A DNA stretch of 64,000 nucleotides from Candidatus Zixiibacteriota bacterium (GTDB taxonomy: Bacteria; Zixibacteria; MSB-5A5; GN15; JAAZOE01), in the NCBI GenBank assembly GCA_023138975.1, contig JAGLON010000012.1, positions 62,001 through 126,000 on the forward strand, in the 5' to 3' direction. Under the pieces are notes generated by a model. It saw only the letters and a program-made list of their open reading frames with translations. It ran no database searches and was not told where the DNA came from. Within the stretch, counting starts at the first letter, position 1; each line of letters starts with the position of its first letter. The position numbers and the translations under genes are program-made. Shown one piece after another: positions 55,634-64,000 of this stretch.

Positions 55634-56890
55634 TTAAAACGTCAAGTCAAGATTTAAATCTTTTCGTACGATTTCAGAGACTTTAATATACGACTCGTAG
55701 GCCGGAGGTAATCCCTGCGGTCCTAACGCTGATCCCGAAGTAGCGATTTGCGGCGACCATGATATTTTCTGGAAACAGTTTTTATAGTAACCCATTATTT
55801 CTTTAAAGGCTTCCGTTCGGGCCACCAGGGCGTTATCAGCCTCTTTGATCTTGCGCCGCTTTTCGGCCTCTCCCTGAGCCTGGGCAATTAAACCATCGGC
55901 ATTGTTTTTTTCCGCCAAATAGTTTTGCTCGGCAACGACAAATACTTTTTGGGCTTGAGTAATCGCGACAATTTTATCTTTCTTAGCCTCTTCAACCGCC
56001 TTTTCCATCTTCCTTTTGGCAATGTATTCAGCTTCTATTACCATTTTCTTGCCATCTTCGATAACCGTCAGTTTTTCCTGACTGGCTTTATCTGCATCCG
56101 CTACCGCGACCGATATGGCGACCTCGAAACGTCTCTTTTCTCTAATCAGGTTGAGAATATTCTTATCGTATTGTGGTTCCCGAATAGTCGATTGAGAAAT
56201 AGTAATGCCGTATTTTAGGAGCACCGGTTCATTGCGAATAGGATTACCCAATTCATCGCGCAGAATTCGGACAGCTTTATGCTGTTCAATATCTCCGGTT
56301 ATTTCGTCGGTGACATCTATTTTATATGCCTCTGTTTTATATACACCGTTTTGAATCTGATCTAACGTCCATTGCGGGAATAGCGATTTATTCGTGTACG
56401 ATTCCTCGGATGACATCAACAGCGAAGTATTATAAACAGACTGTTTAACCGCCTGAATAAACAACTCTTCCATCAATTGATTGGGTCCGCCGAAATCCTG
56501 GTGCAAAATCAACATACCATCATCGTTAGCCGGAAGACGAAAACGGAAATCACCCGAAATCCGGCCGATACCTCCGTCATTGAACCTGACTTCAATCGCC
56601 GGCCCGATTATGTTTTCCTCATTCTTGTCATTGCTGAAAGTATAACTCGACTCTATTTGGTAGGTTGTTACTTTCTTCAAACCATTAAAATAAATACCAT
56701 AGTCCCTCTTTACCGAGAGTTCACCAGATATAATATCCTGCCTGATTTGAAAATATCCAGCGTTATTTTTTCCAAATAAAGTGTACACCGTCCATATCAG
56801 AGCGGCTATTATCACAATCGATCCGACGATCCTCATAATTGTGCTTATTGACATCGACCCAAAGTTGGGTTGTTGTACAGCCATTTTCAT
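55634..56890 (-). CDS. SPFH/band 7 protein, first of a tandem pair
   Basis: 418 residues: short cytoplasmic N-terminus, membrane helix (MRIVGSIVIIAALIWTVYTLF), SPFH domain with RFNDGGIGRISGDFRF, SSEESYTNKSLFPQW, YGITISQSTIREPQYDKNI, then a long Ala/Lys/Glu-rich coiled coil (AEYIAKRKMEKAVEEAKKDK) and a C-terminus with LPPAYESYIKVSEIVRKDL. The shared pattern with the gene at 54327 identifies paralogues. The role in membrane microdomains or protease control is inferred from the superfamily. Confidence 0.8.
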   Translation of the reverse strand: MKMAVQQPNFGSMSISTIMRIVGSIVIIAALIWTVYTLFGKNNAGYFQIRQDIISGELSVKRDYGIYFNGLKKVTTYQIESSYTFSNDKNEENIIGPAIEVRFNDGGIGRISGDFRFRLPANDDGMLILHQDFGGPNQLMEELFIQAVKQSVYNTSLLMSSEESYTNKSLFPQWTLDQIQNGVYKTEAYKIDVTDEITGDIEQHKAVRILRDELGNPIRNEPVLLKYGITISQSTIREPQYDKNILNLIREKRRFEVAISVAVADADKASQEKLTVIEDGKKMVIEAEYIAKRKMEKAVEEAKKDKIVAITQAQKVFVVAEQNYLAEKNNADGLIAQAQGEAEKRRKIKEADNALVARTEAFKEIMGYYKNCFQKISWSPQIATSGSALGPQGLPPAYESYIKVSEIVRKDLNLDLTF

Positions 56891-57057
56891 TTTGCCCTCC
56901 TATCTTATGTATTATTCATTTCACTGATTACTCATCATTATTGGTCATAGTCGTGTACGATGGATAAATATACGAGAAGTTCTATTTTATAGTCAAGAAC
57001 AGTCCACCGCTAAAAATTCAGTTCATTTGATATATTGTTGTCAGATAAATATATTCA

Positions 57058-57094
57058 CAAAAAAAACGCCGCGAAACGTGATATTCCGCGGCGT
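57058..57094 (-). terminator. Terminator of the S9 peptidase gene
   Basis: ACGCCGCG / CGCGGCGT 8-base stem with a 13-base loop, followed on the minus strand by TTTTTTTTGTG. Confidence 0.9.
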
Positions 57095-57119
57095 ATATCG
57101 CAAGACAAATAATCACGGT

Positions 57120-59573
57120 TTATTTTTCAGATGACTCGGTTCTCGGTTCGGCGTTTTTAACAAACATATCCAGCCAGTTGGCAGTCTCATACAGCATATG
57201 CATAACCGATTCGCGAGCCTTATAGCCATGGCTCTCATGCGGGAGCATGATTAGTTTCACTCGCGCGCCATGTCCTTTGAGCGCAGAATAGAATCTCTCA
57301 CTTTGGAGCGGATAAGTACCGGAATTATTATCAGCTTCGCCATGAATCAGAAGAATCGGCTCATTGATCTTGTCAGCATGCATGAACGGCGACATCGCGA
57401 AGTAAATGTCGGGAGCTTCCCACAATGTCCGGTCTTCGGATTGGAATCCAAACGGCGTAAGGGTTCGATTATAAGCCCCGCTTCGGGCTATCCCAAGCCG
57501 GAATAAATCGGAATGAGCCAGAAGATTGCCGGTCATAAAGGCTCCGTATGAATGGCCTCCGATAGCGATTCTATCTCTATCAGCCACACCCCGCTTGACA
57601 ACCTCGTCAATAGCGGCCTGAGCACTGGAGACTAACTGATTTCGGAATGAATCATTCGGTTCGGCCTCTCCTTCGCCGATTATCGGCATCGTCGGATCGT
57701 CGAGGACCGCATAACCCATCGATAGCCACATCATTGGCGATGCCCAACTGACGCGCACAAAGCGATATGGTGAATCGGACAATTGACTGGCAGCGGCAGC
57801 GCTTTTAAACTCTATTGGATAAGCCCACATCAGCATCGGTAGAGGGCCATCAGAGGTCTTATATCCTGCAGGCAGATACAGAGTCCCGGACAATTTTACG
57901 CCGTCTTCACGTTCATATTGGATGAGTTCTTTTTGAACGTCCTTTAGCTGAGGCGACGGATGCGGAAACTCGGTAACCTGTTTAATTGTACCATTTTTCA
58001 AATCACGAATATAATAATTGGGCTGATCTGTTACAGATTCGCGACTGGTTAACAGTATTTGCTTTTTATCGTCGAAGAATTTTATCGGACTCTCATAATA
58101 CGGAGCCTCGGAACGGAATAGTTCGGTTATTTTTTGGGTCTTGATATTAAACTCCCGAACAAAAGGACGATTACCTTCGGGAGAAGCTCCGGTTCCCGTC
58201 AGGTACAGCGATTTTCCTTTATTCCCGGTAAGTAACACATACCATCCCTGTTTGTTGCGTTTCATCATTGGCGAACCGGGATCGTTATACTTATCTTCCC
58301 AGGAACGATCAGTAATGAGCTCCGGTTTGGCATCTGGCTTACCCGGCATAACTGACCAGACTCTGATGTTCCGTGTTTTCCACCACCAGGCGGAAACCAG
58401 CGCCAGATTATTATCACCCCATTTTATACCATCAAAACGAAGCGGAATGGTAATAAGCGAAACCGGAGTTTTGTCAAACGGAGCCTTAAACATAAACAGT
58501 TCATCACGCTCATCAGCCTCTACCCCGGCATCACCACCGTCACGAGCCTCAGCCCAATAAAGAGTCGCATCGGTGTCGGCTCGCCAGTTGATTGACCGGC
58601 GACCAGTTTTAACCGAGCCGTACGCAATCGGAATCTCCTCAGCCAATGGCAAATCAGCAACGGCATAAATCAAATTTCCATCAATATCCAAAACATCACT
58701 TTTAATAGGGAAGCGATGATATGGTACCGTATAGGAGAACGGTTTGTGCAACTGCTCTACCAGTAGATATTTGCCGCCCGGAGATGGTGTAACGTCAGTA
58801 TAAAGTCCGGGATTACTTATCGGAGTCGTTTTTCCATCAAGAGAGACGACTACTATTTGTGATGTCAGAAAGTACTCGAAAACCGATTCATCGTACTCAT
58901 TTTTCAAAAGATCCTGATAGGTTCGCGCGGGAGCTTTTCGACCCATATTTTCCTGAATTATCGGCCCGGAAGGAACTGTTGGTTTAGCAGGCAGATCGCC
59001 TCGACCATCTACCAGAGCACATACGACTATTTTCTCATCATCTAACCATGAAAAAGGACTACCACTGACACCATTGAGCGGTGTATTGGTCACCTGCCAC
59101 GCTTTTTTATCATCGATGGAGATACACCAGAGAGTCAAGCCGTTATCATCGGTATTAATAAACGCGACCTTGTCCCCTTTGGGTGAAAACGAAACATTAG
59201 TATAATGCGGTTTCGTCGGCATTCCGGTAATCTCGTACTCCGTACCATCAGATATTTTTTTCAATTTCATTTCGGTCAAATACCAGCCTCGACTGGGACC
59301 GTTGGTGACCGGATTGATGCGAAATCCCGCAAGCCTCAGCTCCGGCTGGGAAACTTCTTCAATACCCGGAAGACCGGGATATTGGCGTAGAAGCATCCAT
59401 TCTTTATTCGGGCTGATAGAAATCCGCGGAGTCCATGGAGCATCGACAACATCGATGATGGGCTGCGGGGGCAGTTGATAACCGCCTTTGTTATTATCTG
59501 CAAAAAGAAGGGTTGAGAAAAAAAGTAAGAAGGTTAGTGACAGAATTACAATGTTGCGCAGGTTCAATATCAT
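57120..59573 (-). CDS. Exported prolyl-oligopeptidase family peptidase (S9)
   Basis: 817 residues with a signal peptide (IVILSLTFLLFFSTLLFA). The N-terminal part is a seven-bladed propeller of TolB/DPP-IV type (PHYTNVSFSPKGDKVAFI, YTDVTPSPGGKYLLV). The C-terminal alpha/beta hydrolase has the triad Ser in GGHSYGAFM, Asp in LLIHGEADNNSG and His in LPHESHGYKA. The arrangement is like glutamyl/dipeptidyl S9 peptidases. It should act in the periplasm on peptides. A TAAGGAG site eight bases before ATG 59573 supports the start. Confidence 0.92.
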   Translation of the reverse strand: MILNLRNIVILSLTFLLFFSTLLFADNNKGGYQLPPQPIIDVVDAPWTPRISISPNKEWMLLRQYPGLPGIEEVSQPELRLAGFRINPVTNGPSRGWYLTEMKLKKISDGTEYEITGMPTKPHYTNVSFSPKGDKVAFINTDDNGLTLWCISIDDKKAWQVTNTPLNGVSGSPFSWLDDEKIVVCALVDGRGDLPAKPTVPSGPIIQENMGRKAPARTYQDLLKNEYDESVFEYFLTSQIVVVSLDGKTTPISNPGLYTDVTPSPGGKYLLVEQLHKPFSYTVPYHRFPIKSDVLDIDGNLIYAVADLPLAEEIPIAYGSVKTGRRSINWRADTDATLYWAEARDGGDAGVEADERDELFMFKAPFDKTPVSLITIPLRFDGIKWGDNNLALVSAWWWKTRNIRVWSVMPGKPDAKPELITDRSWEDKYNDPGSPMMKRNKQGWYVLLTGNKGKSLYLTGTGASPEGNRPFVREFNIKTQKITELFRSEAPYYESPIKFFDDKKQILLTSRESVTDQPNYYIRDLKNGTIKQVTEFPHPSPQLKDVQKELIQYEREDGVKLSGTLYLPAGYKTSDGPLPMLMWAYPIEFKSAAAASQLSDSPYRFVRVSWASPMMWLSMGYAVLDDPTMPIIGEGEAEPNDSFRNQLVSSAQAAIDEVVKRGVADRDRIAIGGHSYGAFMTGNLLAHSDLFRLGIARSGAYNRTLTPFGFQSEDRTLWEAPDIYFAMSPFMHADKINEPILLIHGEADNNSGTYPLQSERFYSALKGHGARVKLIMLPHESHGYKARESVMHMLYETANWLDMFVKNAEPRTESSEK

Positions 59574-59659
59574 CCTTGCGACTCCTTAATGTAAAGCGTG
59601 ATATGATTTTCTATGATAATAAATATGACTCTTCCTCACAAGGGTTATGAATATATACG

Positions 59660-60859
59660 TTAGTCAGACGTCTTGATGATGTTGTTATTCTTGGGAACCT
59701 TCAGTGCAAACAGCATATCGATAAAGACTATTACGGCTCCGGCTATAAATGTGACTTTATACCCGAACATACTCCAGGCAACGCCTCCGATAATCGGAAT
59801 CACAACCGCTGTTATGTGGTTGGCAGTCATCCCAAATGACAGACAGCCGGTTAGATCTTCCGGAGTAGATATCTTCCGTAAATAAGATTTGAGCGCGATA
59901 GATGAGCCAAACAGGACATTGTCCAGCAGATAAAACAGGATGAGTATCGGAAGAAACGTCACATAGGCGTATCCAGTAAATATAAACACAAGTATCAGGG
60001 AACATCCGATCAGAACTATACGTTCGCCGAATTTGTCACTTAAGAAACCCATATACCTGTTAGTAAAAATAGTAATAACATTATTCACCAGCATCACACC
60101 GGAAACGATGGTGATATCAAGACTATGGTTTTTAACCAGCAGAAAAATGGCAAAGGTTGTAAAAATATGCCGTCGGCAGCCTCTCAAAAACGACAGAGTA
60201 TAGTAGAGCCAGTACTTTTTCTTAATTTTTATCTTCCGTGTTTTACTTTCACCCCGATTGTCAGGCAACGCATAGGTCAAATACAGACCTATCAATAAGA
60301 CTAAAGCTCCTATCAGATAAAAAGTCATGCGATAATCGAGAAAAATCGTGAGGGTCATTACCATAACCGCACCGACCAAACCGGCCATCGATTCGTAAGA
60401 TTGGAGTCTCCCCTGCGCCTTACCCAAACTTTTCGGATCAGCCAGCATGAGAAGCTGGGATGAATTAGTGGGCTCGAAATAATGAAACCCGAAAGACATT
60501 AAAACTGTTGCCAAACCCAGTGTAAATATCGAACCGGAGAGGCCGCATACGATAAGCCCTGCGCCCATAGCCACGATAGAGATACCGGCAATTCTCGATT
60601 CAGCCAGATACATAGCCAGTGCACCGACACCAAAGGCTAATAGACCCGGTATTTCTCTGACCGCTTGAATTACTCCGACATCAGTTGGGGAAGCACCAAA
60701 GGTTTCTACAGCGAAGTTGTTGAACATTATTCGCCAGGTATAAAACCCGATCCACATCACAAAAGCTGAGAAGGTGACCGAGGAAATGGATACTTTTTCT
60801 ATTTTCAAAGTTTTCCATGCCATAGCGGCATAAGATAGCACAATAACTGGCAGTGTCAC
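59660..60859 (-). CDS. MFS transporter
   Basis: The 399 residues show 11 or 12 membrane helices in two halves with a charged central loop (RKIKIKKKYW), the plan of the major facilitator superfamily. LSDKFGERIVLIG is the loop 8-9 equivalent of the conserved G-x-L-aD-rxGrkxxl motif, and YMGFLSDKF lies just before. Substrate unknown. The frame begins with GTG at 60859; ATG at 60823 (residue 13) is an alternative, and neither has a clear SD. Confidence 0.82.
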   Translation of the reverse strand: MTLPVIVLSYAAMAWKTLKIEKVSISSVTFSAFVMWIGFYTWRIMFNNFAVETFGASPTDVGVIQAVREIPGLLAFGVGALAMYLAESRIAGISIVAMGAGLIVCGLSGSIFTLGLATVLMSFGFHYFEPTNSSQLLMLADPKSLGKAQGRLQSYESMAGLVGAVMVMTLTIFLDYRMTFYLIGALVLLIGLYLTYALPDNRGESKTRKIKIKKKYWLYYTLSFLRGCRRHIFTTFAIFLLVKNHSLDITIVSGVMLVNNVITIFTNRYMGFLSDKFGERIVLIGCSLILVFIFTGYAYVTFLPILILFYLLDNVLFGSSIALKSYLRKISTPEDLTGCLSFGMTANHITAVVIPIIGGVAWSMFGYKVTFIAGAVIVFIDMLFALKVPKNNNIIKTSD

Positions 60860-60952
60860 GCCAAATATGAACTATTTTAACTCGAACACGACAATACTAT
60901 TACCAACTCTAGGATCCTACATAGTTAATAATTTTACACCCGGTTCTTGACC

Positions 60953-60981
60953 TTGACCTGTACAAAAGCGTACATTACTAT
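60953..60981 (+). promoter_or_regulatory. Probable sigma-70 promoter of the YitT gene
   Basis: TTGACC (60953-60958), 17-base spacer, TACTAT (60976-60981). The start of transcription would be near 60988, leaving a leader of only 12 bases before ATG 61000, with no SD. Confidence 0.5.
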
Positions 60982-60999
60982 TGAATTAACTAATTGGGT

Positions 61000-61905
61000 A
61001 TGCAAATGCCAGTAGTCGTTAAGAAGAAAAAATATGTTCATGATGAAAAGCTGTTTTCCCGGAAATGGTTTCTCAACTATTCATTATTAATAATCGGCTC
61101 GATAATTGTCGCGGTCGGATATGTGTTTTTTCTTGTCCCCTATAATATTGTACCCGGCGGAATATTCGGCCTTAGTATGGTCATCAGCAGCCTAAGCGGG
61201 TTACCAATTGGTATTTTGGCGATGGTACTAAACATCCCGCTCCTGGCCTGGGGCATCAGGTCGTTTAACACTTCATTCAGCGTCAAATCTTTAGTTGGAG
61301 TCATCGTATCGTCAATCTCGGTTGATGTATTAATGTACTTCTACAAGGATGTCCGTATCTCAGACGACATTCTGGTTTCATCGATATTCGGCGGAGTTAT
61401 AATCGGAGGCGCATTGGCGGTTGTTATCAAAGCCAATGCCACCACCGGCGGGACCGATTTGATGGCTCGTATAATTACTAAGTATACTAAAATCCCGGTT
61501 GGTAAAAATCTCCTGATTATCGACTCACTAATTATACTATTCAGTATAATTGTTTTCAGGGATATCAATCTGGCGCCGTATGCGCTCATTGCTATCTTTT
61601 CAATATCAAAAACTATCGACGCTGTACTAACCGGCCTGGACGACAAAAAGGCGGTCTTTATTATCTCCGACAAGCATGAAGAAATTCGGTTGGTCATTTT
61701 GGAGAAGATGGATCGAGGCGGGACTTATCTTATGGCCAGCGGTTTATATCATAAGGATAGTGAAAAGAAGATGATTTTTTCAGCATTGTCACGACGGGAA
61801 ATGGCAAAACTGCAAAGCTATATAAAGAGAATAGACCCGGAAGCGTTTATCATGGTGGTTAACACGCACGAGATAATCGGCTCGGGTTTCAAACCGTTTG
61901 AGTAA
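61000..61905 (+). CDS. YitT family membrane protein with DUF2179 domain
   Basis: 301 residues. Five or six membrane helices (SLLIIGSIIVAVGYVFFLV, IPIGILAMVL-like, ILVSSIFGGVIIGGALAVV, LLIIDSLIILFSIIVF) are followed by a cytoplasmic ferredoxin-like DUF2179 domain (KKAVFIISDKHEEIRLVIL, RGGTYLMASGLYHKDSEKKM). The loop PYNIVPGGIFGLSMVISSL and ATTGGTDLMARII are the conserved motifs. Family members are of unknown transport role. I prefer ATG 61000 over the TTG 60994; ATG 61006 is also possible. Confidence 0.9.
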   Translation: MQMPVVVKKKKYVHDEKLFSRKWFLNYSLLIIGSIIVAVGYVFFLVPYNIVPGGIFGLSMVISSLSGLPIGILAMVLNIPLLAWGIRSFNTSFSVKSLVGVIVSSISVDVLMYFYKDVRISDDILVSSIFGGVIIGGALAVVIKANATTGGTDLMARIITKYTKIPVGKNLLIIDSLIILFSIIVFRDINLAPYALIAIFSISKTIDAVLTGLDDKKAVFIISDKHEEIRLVILEKMDRGGTYLMASGLYHKDSEKKMIFSALSRREMAKLQSYIKRIDPEAFIMVVNTHEIIGSGFKPFE

Positions 61906-61920
61906 TGCCCTTTCTCATAA

Positions 61921-62931
61921 TTAGAAATTATATTTGAGTCGAGCTTTGAACATCAACGTCTTGCTTGCCATATCATAATCATCAAGAGTCATTGACTCGC
62001 CTGTATCATCAGCCTCTGATGCCGGATCATCGCCGTACCAGGTTTGTATCTGTTCACCATTGGTCGATATAAGTGAATACTCCGCACGGATCTCGATCGC
62101 CCAGTTGGATAAATTGTCGCCTTTTGTCAGCAACCAATCAACACCCGATTCAACAGCCAAAAACATTCCGCTGCAGTCACCTTCGCCAGTCTTAAACCGC
62201 AGCAGATGATCATCAAAATCATCGGCAAAAACAAAGGGCGTTGCTTTGGCCAACAAGTAAACCGTATTTTTACTGTAATGTAATTCTCCGCCAAGCCCAA
62301 GATAGGGTATCATATATATGGCGCGATATTTACCAACTTTATCGTTCTGATAATCGACAAAATTAATTTGCCGCCCCTGACTGTTAATATACCATCCGTC
62401 AACTCCATATACATTGAATGAGTAGCGGCGATATTGAAACCCTCCAACAGCAGTAAACTGAAATTTGTTTTTCGATAACACCGGAATTGATAATATCGCT
62501 TCGGCAAAATGCGACACCAGATCAACATCCGATTTTGTATAGCTGAACTTCATATCCTTGAAATAGTCATAAGTAGAATATATAATCCAATCCGTGTCTT
62601 CCATAGCTCCATGCGGATCGTTAAGGTTGGTCAAATACTCAATCGATAAAGACCACGGTATGCCCTTCGACGCGCGCTTGTCGAGTTGTAATCTGAAACC
62701 AGCCAGCATCATATCAAGCGGAAACTGAAGTTCACTTTTAACGCCGATAGACCAGTCTGTCTCAGGCACCAATTGCATATGCTCCAGTCTATAGAGGGTG
62801 TACCCGTACATCCCTCCCCCGACTATTGAAAATGAAAGATCATACTTCCCGGGAGCTTCCTGCCCATTAGCCGGTATATTTAAAATAGCAATTATTAAAC
62901 AAACAAAAACAAGATGCCATTTACAAATCAT
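61921..62931 (-). CDS. Outer-membrane beta-barrel protein of unknown function
   Basis: The 336-residue protein has a signal peptide (CKWHLVFVCLIIAILNIPANGQ) and many alternating hydrophobic strands (YDLSFSIVGGGMYGYTLYRL, FQFTAVGGFQYRRYSFNVYG, VYLLAKATPFVFADDF), ending in LMFKARLKYNF; terminal Phe is the outer-membrane insertion signal. ATG 62931 has GGGAGGA just upstream. I do not recognise a specific family; it may be a transporter-type or adhesion barrel. Confidence 0.72.
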   Translation of the reverse strand: MICKWHLVFVCLIIAILNIPANGQEAPGKYDLSFSIVGGGMYGYTLYRLEHMQLVPETDWSIGVKSELQFPLDMMLAGFRLQLDKRASKGIPWSLSIEYLTNLNDPHGAMEDTDWIIYSTYDYFKDMKFSYTKSDVDLVSHFAEAILSIPVLSKNKFQFTAVGGFQYRRYSFNVYGVDGWYINSQGRQINFVDYQNDKVGKYRAIYMIPYLGLGGELHYSKNTVYLLAKATPFVFADDFDDHLLRFKTGEGDCSGMFLAVESGVDWLLTKGDNLSNWAIEIRAEYSLISTNGEQIQTWYGDDPASEADDTGESMTLDDYDMASKTLMFKARLKYNF

Positions 62932-63113
62932 TAGTCCTCCCAAGAACGCATAATATTATAATTGTTAAATATCATAACTAATAACATGAAACAATTCAAG
63001 AGACCATAGAGTGTTTTGTCTATTAATACCAATTTTTAAAGGGAATATTACAAGGGGTAAACTAATTATATGCTACAAGCGAGTGATACTTCCTCATCCG
63101 CAGACCTGTTTTA

Positions 63114-63764
63114 TCAAGAACCTTTGATAATATCAGATATTATTCTACCAATTTCAGGAGCACGATTATAAATCATCAAATGCGAACCGCCGGAGATAAT
63201 AAAATCGGCATCTATACAGCGAAGAGGTAAAATCCTGTCGGCATCTCCATGGATGTGCAATATATTTCCCTCAGCTGTCTGACCTTTCCAATCTAAGATT
63301 TGCTTGATAGACCACTGAGTTAATGGCACATCGGCACTTTTGAGCATATTACCCAATAGTTCACGCTCTTCCCTGCTGTTAGCATTATTAAAAAACCAGA
63401 TTAGGAAGCTGGGATTACCTATCATCACATCAGGGATGATCTTATGTAAACACAGATTTCCTGCTAATCGATAGTAAAAGGGAAGTTCCTTACGGGTCTT
63501 GAAACTTGATACTAAAAAGGTCTTCACCGGTTTCAGGAATTTTAACATCTCTAAAGTTAATAATCCGCCAAAAGACAAGCCTAAGAGAAAATAATCCTCT
63601 GAAGTATCTATTTGAGTCGATAATCGTCTGGAATACTTGCTGATACATTCATTTGATTCCGGCTGGATCCAATGAATGTGCAGCACTTCACATCTGGGGA
63701 TTTTGAGATTCTTGAAAACTCTTTCATCAGCTCCCAAACCGGATATACAATACAGTTTACTCAT
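63114..63764 (-). CDS. Alpha/beta hydrolase
   Basis: 216 residues with an alpha/beta hydrolase plan: CISGLGADERVF at the oxyanion-hole loop, the nucleophile Ser in LLGLSFGGLLTLEML, the acid in LHIHGDADRILPL and the His in SGGSHLMIYNRA. The protein has no signal peptide and would be cytoplasmic. It is small, like carboxylesterase/homoserine acetyltransferase relatives; the substrate is unknown. Confidence 0.85.
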   Translation of the reverse strand: MSKLYCISGLGADERVFKNLKIPRCEVLHIHWIQPESNECISKYSRRLSTQIDTSEDYFLLGLSFGGLLTLEMLKFLKPVKTFLVSSFKTRKELPFYYRLAGNLCLHKIIPDVMIGNPSFLIWFFNNANSREERELLGNMLKSADVPLTQWSIKQILDWKGQTAEGNILHIHGDADRILPLRCIDADFIISGGSHLMIYNRAPEIGRIISDIIKGS

Positions 63765-63785
63765 TTTTTCTAAACATTCTAACAG

Positions 63786-64000
63786 CTACACTTTTTCTAA
63801 CTCTGCAATAGGAAAGCTATTGACGATATCTTCTTTTTTTGCCCGTGACAATTTCTTCACTGCGATCTCACGTTTCATAGCATCCTGAACCGAAGGCAGG
63901 GTTTCAAAATACACTAACTCACACGGTCGGTATGTGCGAGTAAACTTTGCCCCTTTGCCGGAGTTGTGTTTCTCAACTCGGTTGGGGATATCTTTGGTGA
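63786..64000 (-). CDS. GIY-YIG endonuclease-type protein, C-terminal part (cut by the window edge)
   Basis: The 71 visible codons end at TAG (63788-63786) and read HNSGKGAKFTRTYRP, then PCELVYFETLPSVQDAMKRE and KKLSRAKKEDIV. This is the UPF0213/YhbQ-like GIY-YIG domain: after the missing GIY..YIG strand comes the TxRYRP-like region, the catalytic Glu of VYFE and the KREIAVKKLSRAKK helix. The N-terminus with GIY-YIG lies beyond the window. Confidence 0.85.
   Translation of the reverse strand, partial: TKDIPNRVEKHNSGKGAKFTRTYRPCELVYFETLPSVQDAMKREIAVKKLSRAKKEDIVNSFPIAELEKV

Overview
The window looks like a chromosomal segment of an uncultivated, diderm, free-living bacterium. LptF/LptG, OmpA-like and other C-terminal-Phe beta-barrel proteins, lipoproteins with clear lipoboxes and periplasmic proteases all indicate an outer membrane with LPS. 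Secreted proteins carrying thrombospondin type 3 calcium repeats followed by a duplicated dockerin-like module (GDANGD..NVGDAVYIINYAFKGGPAP) are, from my knowledge of metagenome genomes, typical of candidate phylum Zixibacteria and relatives in the FCB group. That assignment is an inference from gene content; no rRNA or tRNA gene is visible to confirm it.

Layout. 1-5480 (+ after a cut secreted protein at the left edge): a tightly packed cofactor operon with a class II aldolase, an aminotransferase-fold protein that lacks the catalytic lysine, folB, folK, a deoxynucleoside kinase, panB and panC, most overlapping by 1-8 bases. 5575-10015 (-): a small protein, a membrane-anchored YhaN/SMC-like ATPase, a HIT protein and, translationally coupled to it, a LeuC/aconitase-like protein with two N-terminal helix-turn-helix segments and no 4Fe-4S cysteines. 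10212-14301 (-): DUF885 peptidase, RlmD-type methyltransferase, CDF zinc exporter. 14485-20984: membrane protein, slipin/NfeD pair, LptF/LptG, a methyltransferase. 20985-24177: short accessory genes (tautomerase, GNAT, glycine-zipper protein, lipoprotein) set among palindromic repeats. 24178-27660 (-): nucleotidyltransferase-metK-ahcY operon. 27756-30922 (-): four-gene membrane module of unknown function.

31184-44644 is the secretome island: four exported proteins (sialidase/propeller-like, lysyl-endopeptidase-like protease, calcium-repeat protein, NHL-propeller protein) that all end in the same double dockerin module, interrupted by a divergent ECF sigma factor and an anti-sigma/TPR sensor. 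45025-52395: a Fic enzyme behind a repeat-rich operator, an NtrC-type activator, a double-receiver protein and a large hybrid histidine kinase. 52577-64000: exported lipoprotein and beta-barrel, zinc-ribbon protein, two tandem paralogous SPFH proteins, S9 peptidase, MFS and YitT transporters, beta-barrel, alpha/beta hydrolase, and the C-terminal part of a GIY-YIG protein cut by the right edge.

The most unusual points are the cluster-less HTH-aconitase coupled to a HIT protein, the lysine-less aminotransferase in the folate/pantothenate operon, the YhaN-like ATPase with Gln at the Walker B catalytic position, the dockerin-tagged secretome without any cohesin in view, the unknown four-gene membrane module and the paired SPFH paralogues. 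All were read by eye; no database search was run.
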